Of a DNA stretch of 64,000 nt, positions 21,296-32,495 are shown one piece after another. The position numbers were made by a program, and so were the translations under genes. The DNA comes from Pandoraea pnomenusa (GTDB taxonomy: Bacteria; Pseudomonadota; Gammaproteobacteria; Burkholderiales; Burkholderiaceae). Below the pieces are notes generated by a model. The model was not told the DNA's origin. It did not search any database and saw nothing but the letters and a program-made list of their open reading frames with translations. The stretch's first letter is position 1; every line of letters begins with the position of its first letter. The stretch lies in contig NZ_CP009553.3 in assembly GCF_000767615.3 (NCBI RefSeq), positions 2,976,001-3,040,000 of the forward strand, written 5' to 3'.

Positions 21296-23077
21296 ATGGA
21301 ACAGACTTCCAAGCAGTCTGCGCTCGCGCAGACGTACTTCCCTTCGTCCGAAGAAAATGCTGACGCCATCGTCGAGACGGCGACCGCCGCTGAAAACGAC
21401 GGCCAGCCCACGTTCGCCGAACTCGGCCTGAATCCGGCCATCCTGAGCGCGCTTGCCACCGCCGGCTATAACCACCCGACGCCCGTGCAGCAGCGCGCGA
21501 TTCCGGCCGCGCTCGCCGGACGCGACCTGCTCGTGTCGAGCCCGACCGGCTCCGGCAAGACGGCGGCATTCATGCTGCCGGCGATCCATCGCTTTGCCGA
21601 AATGCAGGCGAGCGGCGAACTGAACAGCCGCGCGCCGGCCGCACATCCGCGCAATCAGCCGGCCGCACCGGGCGAGAAGCCCCGCAAGGGCCAGCGCGTG
21701 CGCCGCGTGGCCGCCCAGCCGCTGCTGCTCGTGCTCACGCCGACGCGCGAACTCGCGCAACAGGTCTCGACCGCCGCCGATACGTATGGCAAGCAACTGC
21801 GCCGCCTGCGCACCGTGAGCATTCTGGGCGGCATGCCCTACCCGCGTCAGCTCGAAATGCTGGCCAAGCAGCCCGAGATCATCGTGGCCACGCCGGGCCG
21901 CCTGCTCGATCACATCTCCAGCGGCAAGATCGACCTGTCGCAGCTGATGATGCTCGTGCTCGACGAAGCCGACCGCATGCTCGACATGGGCTTCATCGAC
22001 GATATCCAGACCATCGTCGACGCCACGCCCGAAACGCGCCAGACGCTGCTTTTCTCTGCAACGATCGATGGCCGCATGGGCGAAATCACGCGTCGCCTGC
22101 TGCGCGATCCGGAAACCATCGAAATCACGCGCGGCAGCGAGCAACGTACCAATGCCAACATCGAGCAAACGCTGCACTACGTGGACGACCGCGCCCACAA
22201 GGACCGTCTGCTCACACACCTGCTCGGCAACGACGCCCTGGATCAGGCCATCGTGTTTACGTCGACCAAGCGCGACGCCGACCTGCTGGCCGACCAACTC
22301 GAGCAGGCCGGCTTCGACAGCGCGGCACTGCACGGCGACATGCCGCAAGGCGTGCGCAACCGCACGCTGCGCGCCCTGCGCGAGCGTCGCGTTCGCGTGC
22401 TGGTCGCCACCGACGTGGCCGCGCGCGGCATCGACGTGCCGGGCATCACGCATGTGTTCAACTACGATCTGCCGAAGTTCGCGGAAGACTACGTTCACCG
22501 TATCGGCCGCACCGGCCGCGCCGGGCGTCGCGGTGTGGCCGTGAGCCTCGCCGCACACGCCGAAATCGGCGCAGTGCGCCGCATCGAGCGCTACACGCGC
22601 GAGCCGTTGCCGGTCAACGTGGTTGCAGGCTTTGAGCCGCGTCGCTCGCCCCCCAAGGCGGGCGCGGGCGGCAAGCGCCCGGGTCCCGGCCGTGGCGGTC
22701 CTCGTCATGGCCAGGGCAACGGCGGCGGCGGTCGCTGGAGCAACAACGGCCCGCGCCAGGGCAATGGCGGCGGTTATCAAGGCGGCCAGCGCTTCGGCGG
22801 TAACAAGCCGGCCGGCAGCCCGTTCGAGCGTCGCGAAAGCAATGGCTTCCACGGCGGCTATCAGCAGAACGAAGGTGCCAACGGCTTCTCGAACGGCAGC
22901 GCCACCGACCGCTTCGAGCGCCGCGCGCCGCGCCCGTTCGAGGGCAACCGTCAGGACCGCGGCAACCGCAGCTTCGATGGCGCACGCCAGGATCGTGGCT
23001 ACGGCAATCGCGGCAATGGCGGCGGCTTCGGCAATCGCGGCAACGGTGGCGGCTTCGGCAAGCGCCGCGGCGACTGA
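21296..23077 (+). CDS. DEAD-box RNA helicase (RhlE-like)
   Basis: An ATP-dependent RNA helicase of 593 residues. Visible motifs: Q-motif region near 45-70, motif I SPTGSGKT, Ia PTRELAQQ, II LDEADRMLDMGF, III FSATIDG, and VI HRIGRTGRAGRRG. A basic Pro-rich insert (about 105-140) separates motif I from Ia. The tail from about residue 450 is Gly/Asn/Arg/Gln-rich and ends in two 27-bp repeats encoding GNRGNGGGF, a likely RNA-binding, disordered tail. ATG 21296 has AAGAGGA at 21286-21292. RhlE is the closest named group; the paralogue is uncertain. Confidence 0.9.
   Translation: MEQTSKQSALAQTYFPSSEENADAIVETATAAENDGQPTFAELGLNPAILSALATAGYNHPTPVQQRAIPAALAGRDLLVSSPTGSGKTAAFMLPAIHRFAEMQASGELNSRAPAAHPRNQPAAPGEKPRKGQRVRRVAAQPLLLVLTPTRELAQQVSTAADTYGKQLRRLRTVSILGGMPYPRQLEMLAKQPEIIVATPGRLLDHISSGKIDLSQLMMLVLDEADRMLDMGFIDDIQTIVDATPETRQTLLFSATIDGRMGEITRRLLRDPETIEITRGSEQRTNANIEQTLHYVDDRAHKDRLLTHLLGNDALDQAIVFTSTKRDADLLADQLEQAGFDSAALHGDMPQGVRNRTLRALRERRVRVLVATDVAARGIDVPGITHVFNYDLPKFAEDYVHRIGRTGRAGRRGVAVSLAAHAEIGAVRRIERYTREPLPVNVVAGFEPRRSPPKAGAGGKRPGPGRGGPRHGQGNGGGGRWSNNGPRQGNGGGYQGGQRFGGNKPAGSPFERRESNGFHGGYQQNEGANGFSNGSATDRFERRAPRPFEGNRQDRGNRSFDGARQDRGYGNRGNGGGFGNRGNGGGFGKRRGD
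23003..23056 (+). repeat. Two 27-bp repeats in the helicase tail
   Basis: Units 23003-23029 and 23030-23056 differ at two third-codon positions and encode GNRGNGGGF twice, followed by a partial third unit starting GK. The repeat keeps the reading frame. Confidence 0.85.
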
Positions 23078-23133
23078 GCCAACGGGTAGCCCTCAGGACG
23101 TGCAGCCGCGCGTCCTCGCCAGGACACACCGAA

Positions 23134-23176
23134 CCCCGGTATCGACGTCAAATGTCGGTACCGGGGTTTTGTTTTG
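23134..23176 (+). terminator. Terminator after DEAD-box helicase gene
   Basis: The stem CCCCGGTA(T)CGAC / GTCG(G)TACCGGGG has a 7-nt loop followed by TTTTGTTTT. It lies between the convergent helicase and iminopeptidase genes, and the T-rich side serves the plus strand. Confidence 0.85.
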
Positions 23177-23224
23177 GACCGTCCGTCACGGGCACTGCGA
23201 TTCGCGAACCGCAAGCCGATCAGA

Positions 23225-24313
<1,089 letters not shown>

Positions 24314-24371
24314 TCACTACAGGTTGAGTGTAGCGCGGCGCCTCAAACAAGACAAAGCAGGCCCAAAATGA

Positions 24372-24399
24372 AATGGGACGATGTCGCCATCGTCCCATT
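24372..24399 (-). terminator. Probable aceB terminator
   Basis: A perfect 12-bp stem AATGGGACGATG (24372-24383) / CATCGTCCCATT (24388-24399) with a 4-nt loop lies 65 bp after the aceB stop. Reading the minus strand, TTTCATTTTGG follows, a modest T-rich tail. Confidence 0.7.
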
Positions 24400-24464
24400 C
24401 GGGATACCCGCAGGCGCCCCGCCACCGTCGTGGCCACCCCGGGTATGCCGGACCGCTTTCAGGG

Positions 24465-26060
24465 TCAGACTTCTTCGTAAAGCGGCAACGTGAGGAAGTC
24501 GACGAAGTCCGCACTGGTGCTCATCTGCTCGAAGATGACGGCGGCGCGATCATACGTCGGCGCGACCTGCCCGACCAGTGCCTTCACATTGGCCAGCTCC
24601 TGGGGAATCAGTTCTCGCACCAGTTCGGCGGTGACCTTGCGGCCGTCCTCGAGCTTGCCCTTCGGCGAGCGAATCCATTGCCACACCTGCGAGCGCGAAA
24701 TCTCGGCCGTGGCCGCGTCTTCCATCAGGTTGTGAATCGGCACGCAGCCGTTGCCCGCGAGCCAGGCGCCAAGATAGTGGATGCCAACGTTGATGTTGTT
24801 GCGCAGGCCCGCTTCGGTAATCGGCGCTTCGGGCTTGAACTCCAGCAACTCACGCCCCTTGACCGTCACGTCATCGCGCTGCTTGTCGATCTGATTCGGA
24901 CGATCCCCAAGCACCTTCACGAACTCTTCCATTGCGACCGGCACGAGACCCGGATGCGCCACCCATCCACCGTCGTAGCCGTCGGTCGCATCGCGCGCCT
25001 TGTCCGCGCGAATGCCCGCCATTGCCCGTTCGTTGGCCTGCGGATCGTTCTTGATCGGGATCAATGCGCTCATGCCCCCAATGGCCGGCGCGTTGCGGCG
25101 ATGGCAGGTCTTGAGCAGCAGCAACGCGTAGGCGCGCATGAATGGCACGGTCATGTTGATGCGGCTGCGGTCGGCCAGACAGAAATCGGCATCGACCTTG
25201 AATTTCTTGATGCACGAGAAAATGTAGTCCCAACGCCCGGCGTTCAGGCCGGAGCTGTGCTCGCGCAGTTCATACAGAATCTCGTCCATTTCGAATGCGG
25301 CGAGTATGGTCTCGACGAGCACCGTCGCCTTGATCGTTCCCTGCGCCACGCCCAGCGCATTCTGCGCGAGGACGAAGACATCGTTCCAGAGGCGCGCCTC
25401 GAGATGGCTTTCGAGCTTCGGCAGATAGTAGTACGGACCGAATCCTCGCTCGAGCGACGCCTTGGCGTTGTGAAAAAAATGCAAACCGAAATCGAACAGG
25501 CTGCCCGACATGCGCTCGCCATCCACGCTCACGTGCTTCTCGTCGAGATGCCAGCCGCGCGGGCGAACGATCAGCGTGGCGACCTTGTCGTTGAGCCGGT
25601 ACTGCTTGCCGTTCTGCTCCAGGCTGATGGTTCCGCGCACGGCGTCGCGCACGTTGATGTGGCCCTGCATCTGGTTGTGCCAGTTCGGCGCATTCGAGTC
25701 CTCGAAGTCGGTCATGTAGCTGTCCGCCCCCGAGTTCAGCGCGTTGATGATCATCTTGCGCTCGACCGGTCCCGTGATTTCGACGCGGCGGCATTGCAGC
25801 GCCTGCGGCAGCGGCGCGATGCGCCAGTCGCCGTCGCGAACGGCCTGTGTCGCGGGCAGGAAGTCGGGCACCTCGCCCGCGTCGAGCCGCGCGGCGCGTG
25901 CGACGCGCTCGGCGAGCAAGGCCCGGCGCCGCGGCTCGAACGTACGGTGCAGATTGGCGATGAAGGCGAGCGCCTCGGGGGTCAGGATCGCCTCGTAATC
26001 GGGGTGAATATCGGCAGCATCGACATGCAGTTGCATGCCGGGGGGCAGGCTAAGGGACAT
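24465..26060 (-). CDS. aceB: Malate synthase A
   Basis: Condenses glyoxylate and acetyl-CoA to malate in the glyoxylate shunt; 531 residues, the usual length for isoform A. Family stretches are visible: LIVRPRGWHLDEKHV with the catalytic Arg, MTDFEDSNAPNW, and YYLPKLESHLEARLWNDVF. ATG 26060 has GGAGA seven bases ahead. The isocitrate lyase gene lies about 3 kb away on the same strand. A haloacid-dehalogenase-type gene ends 93 bp upstream on the same strand, so the two may share a transcript. Confidence 0.96.
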   Translation of the reverse strand: MSLSLPPGMQLHVDAADIHPDYEAILTPEALAFIANLHRTFEPRRRALLAERVARAARLDAGEVPDFLPATQAVRDGDWRIAPLPQALQCRRVEITGPVERKMIINALNSGADSYMTDFEDSNAPNWHNQMQGHINVRDAVRGTISLEQNGKQYRLNDKVATLIVRPRGWHLDEKHVSVDGERMSGSLFDFGLHFFHNAKASLERGFGPYYYLPKLESHLEARLWNDVFVLAQNALGVAQGTIKATVLVETILAAFEMDEILYELREHSSGLNAGRWDYIFSCIKKFKVDADFCLADRSRINMTVPFMRAYALLLLKTCHRRNAPAIGGMSALIPIKNDPQANERAMAGIRADKARDATDGYDGGWVAHPGLVPVAMEEFVKVLGDRPNQIDKQRDDVTVKGRELLEFKPEAPITEAGLRNNINVGIHYLGAWLAGNGCVPIHNLMEDAATAEISRSQVWQWIRSPKGKLEDGRKVTAELVRELIPQELANVKALVGQVAPTYDRAAVIFEQMSTSADFVDFLTLPLYEEV

Positions 26061-26153
26061 CGGGAATCTCCAGCTATCTTGATTTATGTAGGGGAGTGCG
26101 CCGCAAGGAGAAACATCAGGGGCTTTGCACGAGGCCTCACACCACACGGGGTG

Positions 26154-26861
26154 TCAGGCGCGCGCTCCCGTCAATGCCTCGACGAAACGCTGCAAGTCGC
26201 GCATGTCGCGCCCCATCCCTTGCGGCGTGACGCCGAGTTGTTCGACCGGCAGCCCGGCACGATTGACCCAGAACGTCGGGTAACCGAACCAGGTGGCACC
26301 GGCCACGTCCCAGCCGTTGCTGGAGACGAAAACGATGGCGCCGGCGCTCACGCCGAACGCGTCGGGGCCTAGTTGGTAGGCCTCGGGAGCTGTCTTGAAT
26401 TTGCGCACGGCGTCGACCGACAGCACATGATCGAACAGATCCAGGATGCCGCCACTCTTCAGGCCGACATCGAGCATGCGCGGATCGCCGTTGGACAGCA
26501 CCCCGAGGCGGAACCCCATCGCACGCAGCGCGCGCAGTACGGGCGGGTTTTCCGGGAACACCGACAGGCAGGTGTACTCGTCCATCAAGCGCTTCTCCGC
26601 CACCGGCGAAAGCGTGAGATTCAGTCGGGCGGCAGCGTAGCGAAGCGCATCGGCGGTAATGTCCCAGAACGGCCGATAGCGCTCGCCGCGCGGGCCCGAG
26701 AGCGAGCGCAGTTGCGTGTACTCGATCTGTTTCACGCGCCACAGGTCAGCGAGCGCCGCCCCGTGACCGGGGAACTGCTGCTCGGCGGCCGCAGCAACGG
26801 AATACACGTCAAAGAGCGTGCCGTACGCGTCGAAGATCACTGCCTGAATGCGGGAGGCCAT
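26154..26861 (-). CDS. Haloacid dehalogenase, type II (HAD superfamily)
   Basis: A HAD hydrolase of 235 residues with the L-2-haloacid dehalogenase layout. The nucleophile is Asp11 in VIFDAYGTLFD, the Ser/Asn motif is LSNGDP, the Lys is in RKFKTAPEAYQ, and the acidic/aromatic motif is FVSSNGWDVAGA. These match haloacid dehalogenases more than phosphatases, though the true substrate could be a phosphoglycolate-like compound. The product of haloacetate dehalogenation, glycolate, feeds glyoxylate, the aceB substrate just downstream. That link is inference. ATG 26861 has AGGAA ahead. Confidence 0.87.
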   Translation of the reverse strand: MASRIQAVIFDAYGTLFDVYSVAAAAEQQFPGHGAALADLWRVKQIEYTQLRSLSGPRGERYRPFWDITADALRYAAARLNLTLSPVAEKRLMDEYTCLSVFPENPPVLRALRAMGFRLGVLSNGDPRMLDVGLKSGGILDLFDHVLSVDAVRKFKTAPEAYQLGPDAFGVSAGAIVFVSSNGWDVAGATWFGYPTFWVNRAGLPVEQLGVTPQGMGRDMRDLQRFVEALTGARA

Positions 26862-26997
26862 ATGCCGGTTCCTGGGGAATACTGGGTATTACGCAAACAT
26901 GCTTGCCATTGCGATTCGATTGTATTATTGATATTGGCCAGCATAAAAGAACGCATTAATCACTTTATCTGTGACTTTTTAGTACATAATCGGCTAC
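26862..26997. promoter_or_regulatory. AT-rich divergent promoter region, dehalogenase / LysR
   Basis: A 136-bp spacer that is clearly AT-richer than its surroundings between 26920 and 26995, with runs such as TTGTATTATTGATATTGG and TTTTTAGTACATAAT. It is the expected binding region for the LysR regulator divergent from the dehalogenase-aceB pair. I cannot fix single promoter boxes with confidence. Confidence 0.5.
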
Positions 26998-27912
26998 ATG
27001 GATCGCTTCAAACAGATCGAGACGTTTGTCGCCGTGGCGGCCAAGGGGAGCCTGTCGGCCGCCGCCGCGCTCGAGGGCGTGGCGCCGGCCGTGATCGGAC
27101 GTCGCATCGACGCGCTCGAATCGCGTCTGGGCGTCAAGCTGCTCGTGCGCACCACACGCCGCGTGACACTCACGTTCGAGGGCTCGGCGTTTCTCGAGGA
27201 CTGTCAACGGATCCTCAACGACATGCACAATGCCGAAGCCGCCGTGTCGGCAGGCGGAGTCAAGGCCAGTGGACATTTGCGGCTGTCGGCGCCCGCCGGA
27301 TTCGGGCGGCGGCACGTCGCACCGCTACTGCCGGTGTTCATCGAAACGCACCGGGACGTCAGCGTCACGCTCGATCTCTCGGATCGTCTGGTCGATCTGG
27401 TGAACGAAGGCTTCGACTGCGCCATCCGTCTGGGCGAATTGCCCGATTCGAGCCTCGTGTCGTTACGCCTCGGCGAGAACCGGCGGGTGTGCGTGGCTTC
27501 GCCCAGCTACCTTGCGCAACACGGTCGCCCCGCGTCGCTCGACGAGCTCGCCCACCACAATTGCCTCGCGTTCGGCTCGACCGCCAACCAACAGCGCGGC
27601 TGGACCTTCTCGCAGGACGGCAAGGTCGTGACCATCCGCGTGAACGGCAACATGGAGTGTACGGACGGTGCCGTGCTGCACGATTGGTGTCTGGACGGTT
27701 ACGGGCTCGCGTGGCGCTCGTGGTGGGAGGTGGGCGACGACATCCGCGCCGGACGACTCGTCACGGTGCTGGACGCCTTCGCCGCCCCACCCATCGGCAT
27801 TCACGCCGTATTCGCGCAGCGCCGCCATCTGCCGTTGCGCGTCAGGTTGTTCATCGACCATCTCAAGCATCACTACAGTAGCCCCGCCTACTGGCGGGAC
27901 GACTCGGCATAA
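26998..27912 (+). CDS. LysR-family transcriptional regulator
   Basis: A 304-residue regulator: an N-terminal winged HTH (about 1-60, FVAVAAKGSLSAAAALEG through RTTRRVTLT) followed by an inducer-binding domain (about 90-300). It belongs to the broad CrgA-like group with LPDSSLVSLRLG in the effector domain. It is divergent from the haloacid dehalogenase and aceB genes, which are its most likely targets by the usual LysR rule. The effector is unknown. Confidence 0.92.
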   Translation: MDRFKQIETFVAVAAKGSLSAAAALEGVAPAVIGRRIDALESRLGVKLLVRTTRRVTLTFEGSAFLEDCQRILNDMHNAEAAVSAGGVKASGHLRLSAPAGFGRRHVAPLLPVFIETHRDVSVTLDLSDRLVDLVNEGFDCAIRLGELPDSSLVSLRLGENRRVCVASPSYLAQHGRPASLDELAHHNCLAFGSTANQQRGWTFSQDGKVVTIRVNGNMECTDGAVLHDWCLDGYGLAWRSWWEVGDDIRAGRLVTVLDAFAAPPIGIHAVFAQRRHLPLRVRLFIDHLKHHYSSPAYWRDDSA

Positions 27913-28333
27913 GGTTCGCAATTCGCGCGCGGCATTCATGGGCGCGTGTCGATCGGACACGTCCGGTGGCGGAAACGTCGGCGGCGTGGGCGTCGTTTTA
28001 TGGGCAGACGGGGTACCGGCACCGAGGCGATGGCGGATGGCGCAACGTCCACGGTATCGAATTCGCGGGTTTCGCACGCACTGGGGGCGCGCCGGGTGCC
28101 GCCGCGCCCGGGTTTGGGCTTTACTGGAGACGGCGGCGGCGCATTGGCGGCACGCCATCGGGTTTGCACCCGTTGTTGCGTCGCGCCAAAGCCATAGAAT
28201 CGAAGCGAAGGATCCGCGGACGATGCGCGGGAATCGGCATCGAGAACTCCGAAACAGCGTGCCGGACGCGAGACCGCGATATCCGCGCGAGCCTGTGAAC
28301 GCTTGTTCAGCAACGCCAACTGAGGGAGGTCAT
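27913..28333 (+). promoter_or_regulatory. Gap before usp gene with candidate promoter
   Basis: A 421-bp spacer; I see no gene in it. TTGTTG (28173-28178) and TAGAAT (28195-28200) are separated by 16 bp and could drive the universal stress gene, leaving a leader of about 125 nt. The rest is GC-rich and featureless to me. Confidence 0.35.
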
Positions 28334-28771
28334 ATGCTGTTTACCCACATCCTCATTCCGACCGACGGCTCGGAGCTATCCGAGAAGGCCGTGACCGGCG
28401 GACTCGAACTGGCACGTGCACTGGGCGCGAGAGTGACCGGCTATTGCTGCCTCGCGGAGTATCCCTACTCGCCGTTCAGCGAATATGTGCTCGAAGCGCC
28501 AGCCACGTTCAGCGAGCGCATTGCCGAAGAGGCGTGCGCGCACCTGGACAAACTGGCCGAGGCGGCGGCGGCGGCGGGCGTGCCGTTCGACCGTTGCAGT
28601 TCCACCTTTCCGGCGCCCTATCTGGGCATCATCGATGCGGCGGAGCGTCATGGGTGCGACGTCATTCTCATGGCCTCGCACGGACGGCGCGGACTGACCA
28701 GCCTGTTGCTCGGCAGCGAGACGCAACGGGTGCTCGTGCACTCGAAGATTCCGGTGCTGGTTTACCGGTGA
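28334..28771 (+). CDS. Universal stress protein, UspA family
   Basis: A single-domain USP of 145 residues. It opens FTHILIPTDGSELSEKA and ends with MASHGRRGLTSLLLGSETQ, the ATP-binding G-x2-G-x9-G-S type loop, so it is probably nucleotide-binding. GGGAGG lies at 28324-28329 ahead of ATG 28334. USPs respond to starvation and other stresses; the specific role is unknown. It is a lone gene, followed by a terminator. Confidence 0.92.
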   Translation: MLFTHILIPTDGSELSEKAVTGGLELARALGARVTGYCCLAEYPYSPFSEYVLEAPATFSERIAEEACAHLDKLAEAAAAAGVPFDRCSSTFPAPYLGIIDAAERHGCDVILMASHGRRGLTSLLLGSETQRVLVHSKIPVLVYR

Positions 28772-28825
28772 GGCGACGGCCCGTTGAGGCCATGGCGCAG
28801 GCTCGCCGGCTCGGCGAAAGTGCAT

Positions 28826-28866
28826 GAAAAAAGGCCCGCGAGCGGGATAAGCTCACGGGCCTTTTC
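28826..28866. terminator. Bidirectional terminator between usp and aceA
   Basis: The stem GGCCCG-C-GAGC / GCTC-A-CGGGCC with a 7-nt loop is flanked by AAAAAA on the left and TTTT on the right. It lies between the convergent usp gene and aceA, 166 bp after the aceA stop, and can serve both. Confidence 0.85.
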
Positions 28867-29032
28867 TCGTTCAGGCGTGCTTTGCAGCCCTGACTGCGAC
28901 GGGACCGCAGTGCGGGCCGCCCCGGCCGGATAGGCCGGACGCGCGGTCATGGCGCGGTGTCGTTCCGGGTTCGGCGATGTGCCCCCACGCCCATCGCCGC
29001 TCACGGGCGCACCGCGCCCTCCCTCAGCCCTG

Positions 29033-30355
<1,323 letters not shown>

Positions 30356-30730
30356 GATGATCTCTCCTGGTTTCTCGATACAAATAAAAGGGGGGTGACG
30401 CTTGCTGCCGGATCGTCTCTGGGACGCCAGTGACCGCTTTCGGCGTGTCCTGATCGGCAGGTCTTGTATAAGAGTTTAGGGATTTCTCATGCGACGCAAC
30501 AGAAGGAATTGCGGGATAGAACAATATTTTTTATCAAATAAAATCATATAGATAGCAAAATATTTTCTTAATATGAAACGATATTTCCCTTCCTGAAATC
30601 ATCACTTTGTGCCAAGCAGCGCAAATTTTTACGCACCGCAAAGGCATTCCGCATCATGAAAAAAGCCGGTCGTGCGCACGACCGGCCCTTGGGAAAGCGA
30701 TAGGATGCGATGGCGACGCCCGGCGCCTCG
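30356..30730 (-). promoter_or_regulatory. AT-rich aceA upstream region
   Basis: A 375-bp gap. The segment 30475-30610 is strikingly AT-rich for this genome and holds repeated A/T blocks: CAATATTTTTT (30523), AAAATATTTTC (30558) and GATATTTCCC (30580). It probably holds the aceA promoter and regulator sites. The segment 30620-30730 holds the terminator of the neighbouring transporter. No gene is seen. Confidence 0.5.
30658..30686 (-). terminator. Terminator of the second DMT transporter gene
   Basis: A perfect 22-bp palindrome GCCGGTCGTGC / GCACGACCGGC (30665-30686). Read on the minus strand it is followed by a TTTTTT run (30664-30659). It lies 45 bp after the transporter stop. Confidence 0.85.
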
Positions 30731-31642
30731 CTAGGAGGGAGCGCGCTGCGTCGACGCAACGGCTCTGGGGGGTTTGCAGACGAGCCACACGGCCAGCGCG
30801 ATGAAACAACCGCCGACGAGGTGGGCCAGCGTGACGGCTTCGTTCAGGAAGAGCGCTCCCCAGAGCACGCCGAACGGCGGTATCAGGAACGTGACCGTGA
30901 GCGAGCGCAACGGGCCGAGATCGGCGATCAGACGAAAGTACAACATGTAGGCGATGGCGCTGCAGAGGAAGCCGAGCGCCGCCACCGCGGCCCAGACGCC
31001 GCCCGTGGCCTGTCCCGGCATGCCGGAGGTGACCGACACGTAGCCGAAGAACGGCAGCAGCACGAGCGCCGCCCCCAACTGACTGCCGAACGCGACCAGC
31101 TTCGCGTCGAGACCGCCTCGCTCGGTGATCCAGCGGCGCGTGAGATAGCCCGCAAGGCCGTAGCACGATGTGGCCACCAGGCACGCCAACGCCCCCATCG
31201 CGACCGGCCCCGACATCGTGACCGGTCCCGTGCGCGTGAGCACTGCCACGCCGGCCAGCCCGACCAGCACGCCCAGCGCCTTCGCCCCGGTGAGCCGGTC
31301 GTGAAAGCACATGGCGCCGATCACCACGCCCATCAGCGGCGTGGTGGCGTTGAGAATGGCGGAGTAGCCGGCTGGCAGCACGCGCGCCGCGAGGCAGTAC
31401 ATGACGAAGGGGATGCCCGAATTGATCACACCCAGCAGCATCGAGGCGCCGAGCAGGCCCTTGAACGCCCAGCGCACCCGCAGCGCGAGCAGAATCACCG
31501 CCAACCCGACGGCGCCCAGCGCCACGCGAAGAAATGCCGTGGGCAGCGGCCCCAGCGCCGGCACGATGATCCGCATGAACAGGAAGCTCGCCCCCCAGAT
31601 GGCGGAAAGCGACAGTAAACGGGCAATGTCTGACGAACGCAT
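30731..31642 (-). CDS. DMT-superfamily (EamA) transporter
   Basis: An integral membrane protein of about 303 residues with ten predicted helices and two EamA repeats; AIWGASFLFMRI opens the first and NATTPLMGVVIGA is typical. Its substrate is unknown. The start is set at ATG 31642 (RSSDIARLLSL), the usual position for the family; an in-frame ATG at 31735 would add 31 residues, and neither has a clear Shine-Dalgarno. It is not close in sequence to the other DMT protein at 2632-3618. Confidence 0.85.
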   Translation of the reverse strand: MRSSDIARLLSLSAIWGASFLFMRIIVPALGPLPTAFLRVALGAVGLAVILLALRVRWAFKGLLGASMLLGVINSGIPFVMYCLAARVLPAGYSAILNATTPLMGVVIGAMCFHDRLTGAKALGVLVGLAGVAVLTRTGPVTMSGPVAMGALACLVATSCYGLAGYLTRRWITERGGLDAKLVAFGSQLGAALVLLPFFGYVSVTSGMPGQATGGVWAAVAALGFLCSAIAYMLYFRLIADLGPLRSLTVTFLIPPFGVLWGALFLNEAVTLAHLVGGCFIALAVWLVCKPPRAVASTQRAPS

Positions 31643-31768
31643 GATCGGGAAGACGGCGCATGCGGCCGTCGCGAGGAATGGGAACGGCTGCATCGTCCCA
31701 TATCGCCGCGCCCCCTGCTGGTCAAATTCGGACATGGAGATGCGTGCCGCATGCGCCCCGCGAGCCGG

Positions 31769-32374
31769 CTACGACGACGGTGTCTCGTTCAAGCCGTTCC
31801 GGGTCGGTTCGGACGCGCCGGCCGCACCTGACATCCCTGACGCGTCCGACGCGTCGCGTGCGCGGCGGTAAGCCACCCAGTCGCCGCCGTCGATACGGGG
31901 CAACCGGACGACCGCCGATTCGCTGACCGGGTACACAATGCATGCATAGGTCTTGCCGGCGCACTCGACGTCGCGACGTTCGCGCACGAACAGGCCGGAC
32001 TCGCCCGGATACACTTCCTCGATTTCGTCGAGCACGGGAATGAGCGCCGCCGGTATGCGGTACACATCGCCGACGACGCGGCTCGCGCCGCGCTCGTCGG
32101 CACGCGGGAACACCATGCCGGGGTAGGCGCCGAAATCGTAGAGACGGCCCCCCAGCGAAGTCGTACCGACGAGCGTCGGCGCGGCAATGCCGTGGCGCGC
32201 CGCGGCCAGACGCATGTCGTTGATTTCGCCCGCGCGCAGCGTGCCATATACGAACGCGTAGCACGCGCCGTCGCGTGCCGTCTCGTGACCGCCGTCCTCG
32301 TTCGTCTCGTCGATCCCGCCGGAGCCGTGCATTGCCGCCGTCATTGCCTCATCCTGTTCGGAATTCATCGGCAT
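31769..32374 (-). CDS. Gamma-glutamylcyclotransferase-like (AIG2) protein
   Basis: A 201-residue protein with a GGCT/AIG2-like core (about 40-165): the substrate loop FVYGTLRAGEIN, then GRLYDFGAYPGMV, and VLDEIEEVYPGESG, which supplies acidic residues where the catalytic Glu is expected. Such enzymes release 5-oxoproline from gamma-glutamyl compounds; the exact substrate is unknown. The N-terminal 38 and C-terminal 30 residues are low in complexity, with Asp-Ala-Ser units at the C end (31838-31855). The start is ATG 32374 or 32368. Confidence 0.8.
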   Translation of the reverse strand: MPMNSEQDEAMTAAMHGSGGIDETNEDGGHETARDGACYAFVYGTLRAGEINDMRLAAARHGIAAPTLVGTTSLGGRLYDFGAYPGMVFPRADERGASRVVGDVYRIPAALIPVLDEIEEVYPGESGLFVRERRDVECAGKTYACIVYPVSESAVVRLPRIDGGDWVAYRRARDASDASGMSGAAGASEPTRNGLNETPSS

Positions 32375-32495
32375 CAAGCTTACACTTACGGAACCCGAAT
32401 TGTCGCGCCGACAGCATGCCCAACCTCACGCTCCCGAAGGTCGGGGCGCCCGAGCCGGCGGGTGCCCGATGAAAGCTTCGCCGCCGTGCCCGCCC

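Noticed and set aside
23003..23056. Direct repeats as a possible CRISPR array
   Set aside because: The two 27-bp units are adjacent without spacers and encode the Gly-rich helicase tail.
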